Numbered from the stretch's first letter, positions 18,070 to 26,978 are shown. The stretch is 64,000 nt of DNA from Haloarcula sp. H-GB4 (GCF_030848575.1 NZ_JAVDDX010000003.1:248001-312000); one strand, 5' to 3'. Translations and numbers: made by a program. Notes: generated by a model not told the origin, from the letters alone.

Positions 18070-18330
18070 CTACACCACAGGCTTCTGATGACATCGGCTG
18101 CCGTTAGCTTGTACCCCTGTTTCACAGACGTCACAGCCTATCGACCAGAGACTGATCAGCGCGATAACGGCCGGCACGTGCGCGAGGGCTAGCAACGGAA
18201 CGACCAGTCGACCGAGGTCGAGAGAACCTCCCAGAGTGCGGACACCGGTTCCAAATATCGGTAGTGAGAGCAACGCCGCGAACGTTATGCCACCTCGGAC
18301 GGAGAGGAGCAGTACTGTAACGGCTGCCAA
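18070..18330 (-). CDS. Small membrane protein with a CxxC motif
   Basis: The 86-residue frame starts 15 bases after the stop of the di-iron protein gene and is probably in its operon. It has two hydrophobic segments (residues 2-25 and 38-65) followed by SIGCDVCETGVQANGSRCH, a Cys-rich tail with C-x2-C that might hold a metal or thiol pair. I know no named family. It may also be chance, since its end overlaps no other signal; the hydrophobic pattern and tight spacing argue for a real gene. Confidence 0.5.
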   Translation of the reverse strand: MAAVTVLLLSVRGGITFAALLSLPIFGTGVRTLGGSLDLGRLVVPLLALAHVPAVIALISLWSIGCDVCETGVQANGSRCHQKPVV

Positions 18331-18345
18331 TCGCTCTTTTCGCCG

Positions 18346-19056
18346 TCAGGCTTGGCCCGCGAGCTGTGATTCCACCTGCGGGAACAGGACGTTGTTCTCT
18401 TTGTGGACATGCATATGTGTGTCCTGTTCCAGTGTTTCGAGTCGTTCGAGCAGGCTCTGATAGCTCGGACAGGCGTCGTCCGGAACTGCGTACCCGTCGC
18501 TCAGCTCAGCAATCCGTTCGAGATGCTCCGCCGTCGCTTCGTGGTCCGATTCGAGGTCCGCAAGCGCCTCGTCCAGAACCGCTCTTTCCTCGTCTGTGAG
18601 TTCAGTGCCTCTGTCGAGCTTCTCGATGATGGGGAACACGTCCTGTTCCTCCTCTGTCGTGTGCTGACGCATCTCCTCGGCCAGTTCAAGGACTTCCTGC
18701 TCGATGTCCGCCAGTTCTGAATGCTCTTCCACGTGGACGCTTCGAACCTCCTCAGCGAGCTGTTTCAGGGCCGATAGCTCCTCACAGAGGTACTGATGAT
18801 GGCTGTCGACGACGTGCTCGATGAGTGCAGTCATCGATTTCCATTTGTCCCCGCTATCCCCGCTTTGTCTGCGAGCCTCGTACAGTTGCTCTCGGACGGC
18901 ATCGAGATCAAGGTCTGCTTCGGTACAGGCTGTCCGGAGTGTCCGGTCCCCGCCACAGCAGAAATCGAGTCCGACTGATTCGAAGACGCGAGCGAACGCC
19001 GGGTTCTCTCTGACGAGTGCGCCGAGCGGTCGTTCCAAATCGATTGGTTCCGTCAT
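18346..19056 (-). CDS. ric: Di-iron iron-sulfur cluster repair protein (Ric/YtfE/ScdA)
   Basis: The 236-residue protein has the two-domain Ric structure. Residues 1-65 are the ScdA_N domain with GLDFCCGGDRTL (the CC pair). Residues 75-230 form a hemerythrin-like four-helix bundle with histidines for a di-iron site: IEHVVDSHHQYL, SVHVEEHSEL, MRQHTTEEEQDVFP, DHEATAEHL and HMHVHKENNVLFP. The family restores Fe-S clusters damaged by nitric oxide or peroxide and works in the cytoplasm. It lies between the CxxC membrane protein and the DUF2249 protein, a pairing common in NO-response loci. Confidence 0.92.
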   Translation of the reverse strand: MTEPIDLERPLGALVRENPAFARVFESVGLDFCCGGDRTLRTACTEADLDLDAVREQLYEARRQSGDSGDKWKSMTALIEHVVDSHHQYLCEELSALKQLAEEVRSVHVEEHSELADIEQEVLELAEEMRQHTTEEEQDVFPIIEKLDRGTELTDEERAVLDEALADLESDHEATAEHLERIAELSDGYAVPDDACPSYQSLLERLETLEQDTHMHVHKENNVLFPQVESQLAGQA

Positions 19057-19132
19057 TGGGAGCTGTTACCTGTGTTTGTTGCTGGCAGCGTTCTATTCCG
19101 CTGTTCTCGGAATTTGTGGCCGTCGATCATGG

Positions 19133-20197
19133 TCAGAACGGGACCTCCGTCTCTTCGTCGGCTGACTCGCCGACGGTTGTCTCGGCCTTTCCGATCAGGA
19201 CTCTGAACTCGCCGGGGTTCTGTTGGCGGTACGACCAGCGGAACTCCGGGCCCGCCTCGGCCTCGAACTGGTGGTACAGCGGCTTGGGGTCGTGGTCGTT
19301 CACCAGGACGAATCCGCTCCCGGTGTCCAGTTCGGCGTACGCCTCGAAGATTTGCTCGTGTCGCTGCGCTGGCGGGAGATCTCTGACATCAAGTTCCTCG
19401 GTGATATTGAGCGACTCGTCGTCAGATGGGGTTGCCGACACGGCATCGGCAGGGGCATCCGAACCACTGGACTCGTCCCTACTCTCGGTCTTCGTGATCT
19501 GGACACGACAGCGGCCGGGCTCTGATTCGACGACCTCCCAGGTGAAGGCGTCGCCGTACTGCTGTCTGAACTCTCGCTGCAGGGGCCGCGGCTCATGTGG
19601 GGCGATGAGTTCCATCGTCTCGCCCTCGGGTATCATTCCGTATCGGTGATGGATCGTCGGATGCCGCTCCTGTTTTGGGATTTCGCGGACGTCATACCGC
19701 GTAACGATGTCTTCGTCGGTGGTCTCGGAAGCATCGGTCTTGACGATCTTGACCTGCCATTCACCGCCGCCCTGACTCGCGTAGTCCCACTCGACTACGT
19801 CCCCGTGCATCGATTTAAGCTCGTGGTACAGCGGCTTGGGGTCGTGGTCGTTGACGAGGACGAACCCTTCACCCGCCGCCAGACCGTCGAAGATATCCAG
19901 AAGCGCCTCGTGTCGTCGCTGTGGCTTCAGGTCACGGACATCGATTGTGGGGAGTGACTCGTCCCCAAGCGACTCGCCGACGGTCACTTGGAGCTCTCGC
20001 GGCTCTGCGTCGGGATGTGCGTATTTCCACTCCAGCGACCGGTTCTGTTCCAGCTGGTAGCGAACCAGTTGGGGGTCGATATCCCTGTCGGCCACGACTT
20101 CGATGGTATCACCGACCTCGGCTCCCGACAGTACGTCGAAGAGCTGTTCACGGCGTTCTCCTTCCGACTGGTCTCGCAACTGAATCTCCCTTGGCAT
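19133..20197 (-). CDS. Four-repeat DUF2249-domain protein
   Basis: The 354-residue protein contains four DUF2249-type units at about residues 1-75, 85-152, 165-240 and 265-345. The best copies read DVRDL(K/P)P.xRHE near the start and GFVLVNDHDPKPLYH in the middle. Copies one and three are degenerate (IEVVADRDIDPQLVRYQ and MELIAPHEPRPLQREF). DUF2249 units occur with Ric and with denitrification and copper genes; a role in NO or metal handling is likely but the biochemistry is unknown. A Ser/Asp-rich linker lies at 240-262. It is upstream of ric on the same strand by 76 bases. Confidence 0.82.
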   Translation of the reverse strand: MPREIQLRDQSEGERREQLFDVLSGAEVGDTIEVVADRDIDPQLVRYQLEQNRSLEWKYAHPDAEPRELQVTVGESLGDESLPTIDVRDLKPQRRHEALLDIFDGLAAGEGFVLVNDHDPKPLYHELKSMHGDVVEWDYASQGGGEWQVKIVKTDASETTDEDIVTRYDVREIPKQERHPTIHHRYGMIPEGETMELIAPHEPRPLQREFRQQYGDAFTWEVVESEPGRCRVQITKTESRDESSGSDAPADAVSATPSDDESLNITEELDVRDLPPAQRHEQIFEAYAELDTGSGFVLVNDHDPKPLYHQFEAEAGPEFRWSYRQQNPGEFRVLIGKAETTVGESADEETEVPF

Positions 20198-20765
20198 CTC
20201 TATACTGGTCGGTAAACGAGTGGACTGATGTCACCTGTCCCGAAGGGGTTCGGCCGCATCCGGATCACCCCACCGATTGGACGGCAACCAGTCAGGGTAT
20301 CTCGTCGGCGTCAAATTGCTTGGCCTCATCGTCCTGACCGCAATGGTGGCCGCCAGCTTCAAGCGAAACAGATACATCGGATTTACAATTCTGTTAGGGA
20401 CACGACAGTCACAGTTTCGGTTTCACGCCTGTTCCGAGAATGGTCTCCGCTGTGCGGGGACGTGTTCGACTCCCCGAGTGGCACCCGTGAAAACACCGCT
20501 GCCAGGTCCTGAACCGTCCACAGTGTCTCCTTATTGGATACTCTCTCTGTCTCACACACGATACATCGGCTATCGAATCGGGCTTTGCCCTTTGGCGAGC
20601 TAATCCGATTTCAGCGCCCTACTCGACTGGGAAACCATCTCCTGACAGTTACAGAACTCGGATCGTACCAGAGAAAGCGAGCATGGGGGCCTCCACCGAA
20701 AAAGGTACGCTACTTATACTGCGTCTATCACGGCTATCTAGGAGTTTTGTGCCAATCGCCTTCGG
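20198..20765. other. Gene-poor stretch
   Basis: About 570 bases contain only an unconvincing plus-strand frame from a TTG at 20277, whose first 40 residues are hydrophobic (VGVKLLGLIVLTAMVAAS) and whose remainder looks non-coding. It could be a relic of a membrane protein. I see no repeats or RNA gene here. Confidence 0.4.
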
Positions 20766-20945
20766 TCACGAGCTCCGTTCGCCGGTGACAGTCCAGAGTA
20801 TGCTCTGTATCGATTTACCCAGAAAGTACCCGATAAGGCCCCATAGAACGCTCCCATCGATCCCCTGTAGCACAGCTCCGACACCAGCACAGAGGAGACC
20901 GAGTACAACGCCGGGATAGTGCTGTGCAGGCGATAGTGCTTCCAT
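20766..20945 (-). CDS. 59-residue membrane protein
   Basis: The frame runs from ATG 20945 to TGA at 20766. The product MEALSPAQHYPGVVL... has two hydrophobic segments (about residues 10-28 and 33-50) joined by QGIDGS, and ends TVTGERSS. A poly-T/TATA-like run on the minus strand near 20963-20971 is about 24 bases before the start, which suits a leaderless transcript. It is shorter than usual gene-finder cut-offs, so it may be unannotated in related genomes. I do not recognise a family. Confidence 0.5.
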   Translation of the reverse strand: MEALSPAQHYPGVVLGLLCAGVGAVLQGIDGSVLWGLIGYFLGKSIQSILWTVTGERSS

Positions 20946-21089
20946 AACCCTCCTCAGCTATTTGTAAAAAAGAGTATTCGCCCGAACCCGTTCGTATTTG
21001 CGCTGACAGACCTGTCAGCCAACGATACTTGAATACGCACGACTAACAACTGCATTCGGACCGGCCCGTTTGAACACCCGACGGGTTAC

Positions 21090-21368
21090 CTATGAATCCA
21101 CAGTATCGCCACCTGCGACACGCTGTTCTGCAGGCGGCTGAATGGTCAGGTGATCCCGCATCGACTCGATGAGGGACGCCGGCAATCGAATATCGCCGTC
21201 GGAATCCCGCTCAGCGCCGTATATTTCTTGAATGTCGCTGTTGATGACAATTGTTTGAAGTTCTCCCGTAGTTGTATTGACCGTAATGTTTTGCAGTGTG
21301 CCGACTTCGCGGCCATCGGTGCTCACGACCCGGACGTTGGAGAGCTGGTTTGCGAGGACCGTTCGCAT
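21090..21368 (-). CDS. PRC-barrel domain protein
   Basis: ATG 21368 (MRTVLANQLSNV) was chosen because a TATA-like ATTTTATGATA element lies about 26 bases upstream; the product is 92 residues. The PRC-barrel core is readable: VRVVSTDGREVGTLQNITVN then GELQTIVIN and DSDGDIRLPASLIESM. The domain is a small beta-barrel found in photosynthetic reaction centre H subunits and RNA-processing RimM; stand-alone archaeal versions are probably adaptor or RNA-linked proteins. Isolated gene. Confidence 0.85.
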   Translation of the reverse strand: MRTVLANQLSNVRVVSTDGREVGTLQNITVNTTTGELQTIVINSDIQEIYGAERDSDGDIRLPASLIESMRDHLTIQPPAEQRVAGGDTVDS

Positions 21369-21709
21369 ATTAGTCAATAATAACGAAATTATCATAAAAT
21401 TACTGCATCTCTCCGCGACCTCTCGTCGCTTACTGCAAAATAATTGCCTACGTGGATGCCATGAACACTATCGCCACCGAAACAGTGTCACATATATTAC
21501 CTTTTTACGCCCCAGCCAACTCGCCGGCTCACTGACCGGAGCAGCATGACCGAGTTCAACGCGATTTTAACCTATCGCTGGTGATTTTTTAGTCCCAGCG
21601 TAACCGCTACCCGTATGCCAGCGACTGGCCCTCCACCTGCGACGTGGGACTGTTGGCAGCATCGCCCGCAAACGTACGCCCGGTTGCCCGCACCACGGGA
21701 GGTGATTCT
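21369..21709. other. Intergenic region with promoters of both flanking genes
   Basis: The right end holds a strong Shine-Dalgarno GGGAGGTGATT (21698-21707) three bases before the GTG start of the surface protein. The left side is AT-rich and holds the PRC gene's TATA. No small gene is convincing. Confidence 0.6.
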
Positions 21710-23395
21710 GTGAGTCTCAGATCAGTGGTGCTGGCCGCGGTGCTTATCGCCGCAGCGGTGACGGGTCCGGGGCTTGCTGCCGCGGAGCAGCAGGCCACGG
21801 TCTCAGAGGATAGCCTCCCGCTGCACGCTGACGAACAACAGGTGGTCACTGGGGAGACCACGCTGGAAGCCGGGACAGAGATGACGGTCAAAATCGTGTC
21901 AGAGAATTCGTCGAACCCGTTCATTTATCGAAGGCAGGTCACAGTACAGCCCAATGGAACGTTCGTCGCCCAGTTCGATCTGTCGCGCCACCCAGCGAAC
22001 ATATCCTACGACCTGTCCGCTTATGCCGACGGTGACAGGCTGTTTAACCGAACCGAGACTATCGCCCCGTGCGACGACAACTGTACTGACCCGGAGGCTG
22101 CCGCTACGGAGCAGCAGGCCACGGTCTCAGAGGACAGCCTCCCACTGCACGCCGACCAACAACAGGTGGTCACCGGGGAGACCACACTGGAACCTGGGAC
22201 GGAAATGACGGTCGAAATCGTGTCAGAGAACTCGTCGAACCCGTTCCTTTACCAAAGGCAGGTCATAGTACAGCCCAATGGGACGTTCGCCGCCCAGTTC
22301 GATCTGTCGCGCCACCCAGCGAACACATCCTACGAACTGTCCGCTCATGTCGATGGCGACTGGCTGTTTGAACGTACTGAGACCATCGCCCCGTGCGACG
22401 GAAACTGTACTGATCCGGTACCGGAGATAGAGACCCCGGAACCGACTGACGATGGCGGAAACGTCGTTGAGGTCGCCCAGGGCGACACCGCCGAAATTCC
22501 GGTCTCAATGACTGATGGAGGAACGAAAACACTCTCCATTGGCAGCGAGGCGGCTAACTACCGGATCAACGCGACCGTCAGTGACGATGACGGTGACGGC
22601 GAGGTGCTAGTCCTCTTCGATACTGCGGTGGCCGGCACGGACGGAGCGACGCTCAGCGTGGCGGACGACGGTGACTCGCTGACCGTGACCGAGTCGGAGC
22701 CGGATCTCTCGTCCACGCTCGCCGCCGCTGCGTACTCGTACCGCGTGTTCGATGGGCAGTCGACTGACGGGAGACCGACTGTCGGAACGATCGTCATCGA
22801 AGCCAACGGGACGACAAGCGAGCAATTCGAGGTTGAGGAGTCGGCCGACTTTGGGCTGGAGGAAACTGTGGTTCAGGGGCGGCAGGGAGAGACTGCTCGA
22901 ATTCAGATAGCTCTCGCGACCGCTGACGCGGCCACCATTTCTATCGGGAGCCCGGAGGTCAACTACGAGATCAATGCGACCGTCCGTGACGGGAACGACG
23001 ATGATCGTGTCGCCCTCCTGTTTGATACCACGGCGGCCGGCCACGACGAACCCACCCTCGAAACCGCCGCAGACGCCGATGCCGTATCAGTTGAATCCGG
23101 TTCGGAGGTCGCCCTCGATTCGCAACTCGATGTGGGCACCTACGAGCTGTCGCTGTACCGTGGGACTGAGGTGGCCGAGAGGCAGCCCGATACGGTCGGC
23201 TCGCTGCGCATCACTGATGGGAATACCACGTCCGCGGACGCCGCTTCGGATGATGCCGACTCGGTTACCGGCGAAACGCCGGCCGCACAGCAGTCACAGG
23301 CTGGAGACTTCGGGATCAGTGTCGGCGCTCTCGTTGTCGGCGGAGTGCTCGCTATCGTTGGCGTGGGAGTCGGTCTTCGGTCCGTCATGAACTGA
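21710..23395 (+). CDS. Secreted BGTF-type cell-surface protein with tandem repeats
   Basis: The start is GTG 21710, chosen for a full GGAGGTGA ribosome site just upstream; the frame remains open further upstream without a signal. The 561-residue product begins with a Sec signal (MSLRSVVLAAVLIAAAV...GLAAAE). Two almost identical 108-residue repeats follow (about residues 26-133 and 134-238), each with an N-x-S/T rich strand and a C-x3-C pair (PCDDNC, PCDGNC). Two BGTF-like beta domains come next (about 245-375 and 380-505; marks VAQGDTAEIPVS, INATVSDDDGDGEVLVLF). The C terminus is one membrane helix (SVGALVVGGVLAIVGV) and a basic end. It is probably anchored outside the cell in or near the S-layer. 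Confidence 0.83.
   Translation: MSLRSVVLAAVLIAAAVTGPGLAAAEQQATVSEDSLPLHADEQQVVTGETTLEAGTEMTVKIVSENSSNPFIYRRQVTVQPNGTFVAQFDLSRHPANISYDLSAYADGDRLFNRTETIAPCDDNCTDPEAAATEQQATVSEDSLPLHADQQQVVTGETTLEPGTEMTVEIVSENSSNPFLYQRQVIVQPNGTFAAQFDLSRHPANTSYELSAHVDGDWLFERTETIAPCDGNCTDPVPEIETPEPTDDGGNVVEVAQGDTAEIPVSMTDGGTKTLSIGSEAANYRINATVSDDDGDGEVLVLFDTAVAGTDGATLSVADDGDSLTVTESEPDLSSTLAAAAYSYRVFDGQSTDGRPTVGTIVIEANGTTSEQFEVEESADFGLEETVVQGRQGETARIQIALATADAATISIGSPEVNYEINATVRDGNDDDRVALLFDTTAAGHDEPTLETAADADAVSVESGSEVALDSQLDVGTYELSLYRGTEVAERQPDTVGSLRITDGNTTSADAASDDADSVTGETPAAQQSQAGDFGISVGALVVGGVLAIVGVGVGLRSVMN
21785..22432 (+). repeat. Two tandem 324-base coding repeats
   Basis: The unit starting GAGCAGCAGGCCACGGTCTC at 21785 recurs at 22109, an exact period of 324 bases (108 codons). 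The copies differ by scattered changes, many silent, so the duplication is recent. The second copy fades after GACGGAAACTGTACTG near 22415. Confidence 0.85.
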
Positions 23396-23588
23396 CGCTG
23401 TGACGGTCCGCTACACGCACGGTTTTTGAAAACACCTCAGATGTAAAGTGGCTTCCATCGTCAGCGGCCTGCTCACATTGCTCTACCCACGGCTGTCGCG
23501 TTGCAATCTGGGATCGAGGTCTGTGAGTTTTTGCCCGCAAATCGGCCATGGTAGAACTGTCCTTCTTGTGAGACACCTTCGCTCACAG

Positions 23589-24200
23589 TCACTCGTCAGT
23601 CAGTAGCGCAGCGAGACTGAGAACGGTGAGGCAGAGACAGAAAAATAGCACACCCGGCTCGACGACTTCGAAAACGAACCATGCGAGCGTACTGGGTCCA
23701 CTGGCTGGCCCGGTATGTGGGCTCGCAGGAGCCAAGACCCCAGTCCCGGCGGTTGCGTCTGCCAGTCGCTCTGCGCCCCACTGGATGAAGAGACTCGCAA
23801 AGCCGATCAGCCCGACCCCGGTAACAATATCGGTCATCGATTGCTGGACACGCGGCGCGAGGTCGCGGTCGCCAACCAGTACAATCGGATCGCTCGCGGG
23901 ACCGTACACGGTCATTTCGTTGCCCTTCGCGGAATACACCGTTTCGACCGGTTCGATGAGCTCCGCGTCCTCGAGATTGGAGACGTGATAGTGGACGTTC
24001 TGGACCGACGTGTCACATCGGTCCGCTATTTCGGACGGCGTTCCGGGCTCGTTGTACAGTGTGCGGAACAGCGACCGACTGGTGTCTGAGGCGAGCGCAT
24101 CGAGTACGTCGTCGGTCTCGTTCTCTGCAACATCGAGTACCCGCGGTGACTCGTCGGCTGTCCCGGTCCGCTCCTGTATCGTTTCGATGAGGCTCGACAT
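23589..24200 (-). CDS. Membrane-anchored ArsR-like HTH regulator
   Basis: The start at ATG 24200 (MSSLIETIQERTG) gives 203 residues. A winged HTH covers residues 30-95: LDALASDTSRSLFRTLYNEP, TPSEIADRCDTSVQNVHYHV and LIEPVETVYSAKGNEMTVYGP. Two C-terminal hydrophobic segments (about 128-148 and 172-200) predict membrane insertion, as in many haloarchaeal HTH proteins that link envelope state to transcription. It is next to surface-protein and protease genes, which it may control; that is inference. Confidence 0.82.
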   Translation of the reverse strand: MSSLIETIQERTGTADESPRVLDVAENETDDVLDALASDTSRSLFRTLYNEPGTPSEIADRCDTSVQNVHYHVSNLEDAELIEPVETVYSAKGNEMTVYGPASDPIVLVGDRDLAPRVQQSMTDIVTGVGLIGFASLFIQWGAERLADATAGTGVLAPASPHTGPASGPSTLAWFVFEVVEPGVLFFCLCLTVLSLAALLTDE

Positions 24201-24263
24201 AGCGTCGCTGTCGGATGTATGACACGGACTCCCCAAAGGCCTGTGGCTGGCTTAAAACGATAT

Positions 24264-25565
24264 TTAACCTTCGGTGCGGTTCTGTGCCGTCTGGACCGCA
24301 CGAACTGGACGGACCGCTCCGTGGCCGGTTTCGCTGTCGAGTCCTGGCTGTCCCACGTCTCTCGTGGTCTGTTCAAGCAGGCGCTCTGTTTCGCGAGGCG
24401 ACAGCGACTCGTTTGCCTCTAGCAGCAGGGCCGCGGTTCCGCCGACGTATGGGACTGCGGCCGAAGAGCCGACGAAGCCGTCAGGTGCGGCAGCGGCGAA
24501 CTGCCTGTCCGGTGCCACAATGTCGACACCGGTCCGTTCATCCACTGTCGGGCCCCGCGAACTGAACGGTTCGAGCTGATCGACACGGCCGTTGTATGCT
24601 CCGACAGTAATCACTTTGTGGGCCGTCCCCGGAGCGACGATGCTGTTTCGAGCCGACGTGTGCTGGAGGTCGTGCGTTGGTGAGACGAGCCGTAACCGCG
24701 CGCCAGTCGGCGATGCTGGCCCGCGAATCACGAGATAGTAGTCGCCGGACCTGACGTCGGCAACGATTCGTTCGTTTGGTACGTCGTCGCCGCGGTAGGG
24801 CTGTGAGCGGGCGACGAGGCGAGAGGTGGTGCCGTTCGTCCAATACAGTTCGACCGTGTACTCCTCATCTGCGTGTGCTCGTTCCCACGAAAGCCAGACC
24901 GTAATTTCGGTCCCACCTCTGATGTAGTTCTGCCTGTTTCCGCTGGTAAACGCGACTGTCCGATTTTGGACGGTTCCGGTCGTGTACTGCCCTGACCAGT
25001 GAGATTGTGCGAGATTACCGGCTGGGGCGATGAACACAGACCCACGCTCTGTCGCTCGTGTCGCGCTCCGGGCGACTGGCCCGGTTCCATCGCCTGGCTG
25101 CCCGTAGAAGGAAACAGGTGCGACGATCACATCGACGTCCTCTCGGACCAGCCAGTCGACTGCCTGTCGATAACTGTCGACGCTGTCAACCCGAGCGAGA
25201 TATAGGCTGGCGTCCGGTGCGGTCCGCGACACGACGGCGGCCGTCGCAGTCCCGTGGGCCTCGTGGGTATTGTGTACGGAACCAACACCGAAGCTCCGTG
25301 TTCTGGCGATCTGACCGGCAATCGCTTTCGACTCTGTGTCGAATCCGGTCGGATCGACAATGCCGACCGAGACATTCGACCCTGTGACTCCGGTTGCGTG
25401 GAGACGTGCGAACCGGCCGGCTGCTTCGTCCGACACCGATACTGATGCGGCATCGGCCCTGTTCGGGCGAGACTCTGTCGGGCCTGCGACTGCGAGCACC
25501 GCGATGCTTCCAGTGAGTAACGCGATTGTGACGACGGCCAGCAGCAATACAGTCCGATCACGCAT
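24264..25565 (-). CDS. Secreted divergent subtilase (S8 family)
   Basis: The 433-residue protein starts with a Sec signal (MRDRTVLLLAVVTIALL). The catalytic Asp is in VGIVDPTGFD near residue 70, the His in EAHGTATAAVV near 104, the oxyanion Asn in IAPAGN near 182 and the Ser in VGSSAAVPYVGGT near 370. The usual HGTHVAG and GTSMAAP are therefore altered but keep the active residues. There is no I9-type propeptide. A beta-rich insert of about 95 residues (ITVWLSWERAHADEEYTVEL...) sits between the Asn and Ser blocks. It probably cleaves proteins at the cell surface. Confidence 0.85.
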   Translation of the reverse strand: MRDRTVLLLAVVTIALLTGSIAVLAVAGPTESRPNRADAASVSVSDEAAGRFARLHATGVTGSNVSVGIVDPTGFDTESKAIAGQIARTRSFGVGSVHNTHEAHGTATAAVVSRTAPDASLYLARVDSVDSYRQAVDWLVREDVDVIVAPVSFYGQPGDGTGPVARSATRATERGSVFIAPAGNLAQSHWSGQYTTGTVQNRTVAFTSGNRQNYIRGGTEITVWLSWERAHADEEYTVELYWTNGTTSRLVARSQPYRGDDVPNERIVADVRSGDYYLVIRGPASPTGARLRLVSPTHDLQHTSARNSIVAPGTAHKVITVGAYNGRVDQLEPFSSRGPTVDERTGVDIVAPDRQFAAAAPDGFVGSSAAVPYVGGTAALLLEANESLSPRETERLLEQTTRDVGQPGLDSETGHGAVRPVRAVQTAQNRTEG

Positions 25566-26126
25566 CGCTGACCACCTGCTGCGATACTCTCGCTGGTCCG
25601 TGGATCGCCGGTCTTTCAGTGAACACTGATCGAGTGTCGAGCGCCGTACCGAGGTGCTCTGCTACTTGGCGAGACACATTACAGACCACATCGGCTGTGA
25701 AAACTGACACACGTACATCCACATAGCAACAGTATAGCCGGCGGACACGTCGTTTCATGGTTACTTTCCGTCTGTGTGGTGTGAGACCCAACTGTAGTAC
25801 CAACGGTACTGTGAATTGAGCGATCGACAACGGGGAAGGCGGGACGTACCCGTTGTCGTGCGGACAACCGGACTGGGTGGATTCCAGTTCGTGGAAACCG
25901 GCGGCACATCGGGAGGGCGCTGGCAGCCGGGACCTGTTACGGGCGGTCACCGGCGTTTGATCCGTTGGACGGGAGCATACTAAAGCTACCAGTGACTAAA
26001 AACTAGTTTTAAACATCGAGTCGAGTGGTTGTGCATAACCAACACATTGGACACTTGTCGACGACAGAGGCCCACCGAAATTCGAGATAGAAGCTAATTT
26101 TGGGTCGGCCATTGGATTCCGACTGG
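25566..26126. other. Intergenic region, no gene seen
   Basis: About 560 bases separate the subtilase and CPBP genes. A 12-base palindrome AAAACTAGTTTT (25999-26010) is the only clear element and may be regulatory for the CPBP gene. A short minus frame (25558-25759) overlapping the protease start looks fortuitous. Confidence 0.5.
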
Positions 26127-26978
26127 ATGTTGCGCCCTGGTATTGGCCTGCCGAGATTCAGCGGCGGGCCGTTGGTTCCCGTTGCAACGTACCTCATAGT
26201 GATTGGTGTCCTCTCCGGACTAGTGACTATCTCCCCCGGCGCATCGCCGCCGCCCGTCTTGGGAATGCTCTGGGGTGTCTTCCTTGTCGCACTCACGGCT
26301 GGTGCGCTCAGAATTGAAACCGTCTCACCGCGCTCTCTGCTCCCGTCTGTTCGCACACTGGGCCCCGTGATCGGGGTGGTCACCGTGTTCTGGGGACTGT
26401 ACAACCTTGTTGCGGTCGCTCTCGCGATGGGTGGCATCCCCGGGTTCGAAGCCTCGTTGTCGAGAACCGCTGCCCACCCGCTACTGTATCTCGCGGCACT
26501 TTTCAGTTCGCTGCTGTTCACTGCAATCCCGGAAGAGTTCCTCTTCCGTACGTACCTCCAGCAGAAGTTCACTCGGTTGGCCGGTGAGACGACTCGTCGC
26601 GCAGTGCTGTCCGGTATCGGACTCGTCGCGGTCCTGTTCGCTCTCTTTCACCTCCCGCGGTGGTTTCTCGCATCGGGGCACGGCGTTAGCTCCGCGCTTG
26701 CAGCCAGACTCTTCGGATTGGCGCTCATGGGACTCGCTTACGGGAGCGTCTATGCACTGACTGGCAACCTCTGGCTCGTCGCTCTGTTCCATGCATCGAT
26801 GAATCACCCGCCGGTCATCATCTCGGTGAGCATCCCGTCCGAGCTACATCTGGTGGTCAGTGTGCTCGAATACACCGTCATGGTTTCGCTGGTCTACCTG
26901 ACTGTCCGCCTATCAGGAGACGACGGCTCACCGCTTACCGGGTCACGGAAGGAGATATCTGCCTCGACCGGGGAATAG
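26127..26978 (+). CDS. CPBP-family intramembrane glutamic endopeptidase
   Basis: ATG 26127 (MLRPGIGLPRF) was used; an upstream TTG is less likely. The 283-residue protein has about eight membrane helices. The CPBP (Abi) active motifs are complete: EEFLFR with Glu136/Glu137 and Arg141, FHLPRWF with His175, and LFHASMNH near residue 225. The family includes Rce1 CAAX-prenyl proteases and bacterial self-immunity proteins that cut membrane proteins. No bacteriocin-like gene is near. It follows the subtilase gene in divergent orientation. Confidence 0.87.
   Translation: MLRPGIGLPRFSGGPLVPVATYLIVIGVLSGLVTISPGASPPPVLGMLWGVFLVALTAGALRIETVSPRSLLPSVRTLGPVIGVVTVFWGLYNLVAVALAMGGIPGFEASLSRTAAHPLLYLAALFSSLLFTAIPEEFLFRTYLQQKFTRLAGETTRRAVLSGIGLVAVLFALFHLPRWFLASGHGVSSALAARLFGLALMGLAYGSVYALTGNLWLVALFHASMNHPPVIISVSIPSELHLVVSVLEYTVMVSLVYLTVRLSGDDGSPLTGSRKEISASTGE

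Noticed and set aside
20277-20603. 108-codon frame from a TTG
   Set aside because: Only the first 40 residues look like a membrane protein; no start signal and the rest is unlike coding sequence.
23385-23576. 63-codon minus frame between surface protein and HTH gene
   Set aside because: It overlaps the surface protein end and is basic and polar with no motif; a chance frame is more likely, although spacing to the HTH gene (12 bases) is suggestive.
25558-25759. Short minus frame overlapping the subtilase start
   Set aside because: Basic, Cys-rich product without haloarchaeal character.
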